From: Flavobacteriaceae bacterium
GTDB lineage: Bacteria; Bacteroidota; Bacteroidia; Flavobacteriales; Flavobacteriaceae
Reading direction: 5' to 3'
Assembly (NCBI GenBank): GCA_013214275.1
Contig: JABSPP010000131.1
Location: forward strand, 1 to 5,548
DNA length: 5,548 nucleotides
A program made the position numbers and the translations under genes. Below the pieces are notes generated by a model. The model was not told the origin of the DNA, searched no databases, and saw only the letters and a program-made list of their open reading frames with translations. Positions 5,386 to 5,548 of the stretch are shown here, piece after piece (within the stretch, counting starts at the first letter, position 1; each line of letters begins with the position of its first letter).

Positions 5386-5548
5386 GTGAAAAAACAATGG
5401 AAGATTTCAGTCCCCAAACCATGTCGTGAAGACTGGTCTAAAATGGCCCTAGAGAAGCAAGGTAGGTTCTGTGGGTCATGCTCTAAGGTAGTCATCGACT
5501 TTACAAAAAAGTCAAAAGATGAGATTCAACAGTATTTACATAATAACC
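5386..5548 (+). CDS. Flavobacterial protein with N-terminal Cys-containing domain, 5' part (runs off window)
   Basis: The visible 54 residues begin KKQWKISVPKPCREDWSKM and continue GRFCGSCSKVVIDFTKKSKDEI. I recognise this as an N-terminal segment shared by many Flavobacteriia proteins of unknown role, some with a carboxypeptidase-like regulatory domain further on. Cys13 and the pair Cys29-x-x-Cys32 suggest a small metal-binding unit; in relatives a fourth Cys follows soon after, outside this window. The GTG at 5386 is the start because an in-frame TGA lies at 5359-5361 and the conserved segment begins exactly there; the ATG at 5397 is out of frame. The gene is divergent from the small ORF/kinase-like operon, with a 72-bp gap. 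No strong plus-strand promoter is visible; CTTTG at 5356-5360 is only a partial -7 match. The product beyond residue 54 is unknown. Confidence 0.85.
   Translation, partial: MKKQWKISVPKPCREDWSKMALEKQGRFCGSCSKVVIDFTKKSKDEIQQYLHNN

Overview
The window looks like chromosomal DNA of a member of the Flavobacteriaceae (Bacteroidota). The clues are an Mfd of flavobacterial type, a partial protein starting with the flavobacterial Cys-containing N-terminus (KKQWKISVPKPC...), AT-rich DNA, several promoters of the Bacteroidota kind (TAnnTTTG at -7), and no clear Shine-Dalgarno sequences.

Layout. 1-1911 (+) is the 3' part of mfd, the transcription-repair coupling factor; its 5' end lies outside the window. 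2010-2867 (+) is a complete EamA/DMT-family membrane transporter. 2868-4157 is an accessory stretch. It holds an antitoxin gene (3125-3370), a toxin gene cut off after about 12 recognisable residues (3354-3419), a likely small structured RNA with its own promoter (3575-3678), and a minus-strand frame interrupted by an in-frame stop (3657-4049). Two copies of a 66-bp direct repeat lie in it (3437-3502 and 4089-4154, 63/66 identical). 4166-5221 (-) is a 351-aa protein of no recognised family that carries protein-kinase-like motifs. It is preceded by a 31-aa ORF whose stop overlaps its start (ATGA), directly downstream of a good promoter. 5386-5548 (+) is the start of a divergent gene that runs off the window.

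The most interesting pattern is in the accessory stretch. The last 15 bp of the 66-bp repeat, CATTCGATCAAAAAA, also form the 3' end of the EamA gene, in the same reading frame and followed by the same stop codon. The three copies are 639 and 652 bp apart, and the two intervals carry different cargo: a toxin-antitoxin pair, and an RNA plus an ORF. This is what two tandem small non-autonomous elements integrated at the 3' end of the EamA gene would look like. Removing both would make EamA and the kinase-like gene direct convergent neighbours with overlapping stop codons. No recombinase gene is visible, so this remains an inference.

mfd and the EamA gene are housekeeping or core-type genes with no evident functional link. 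The leader ORF and kinase-like gene form a likely two-gene operon, transcribed divergently from the last gene across a 72-bp gap.
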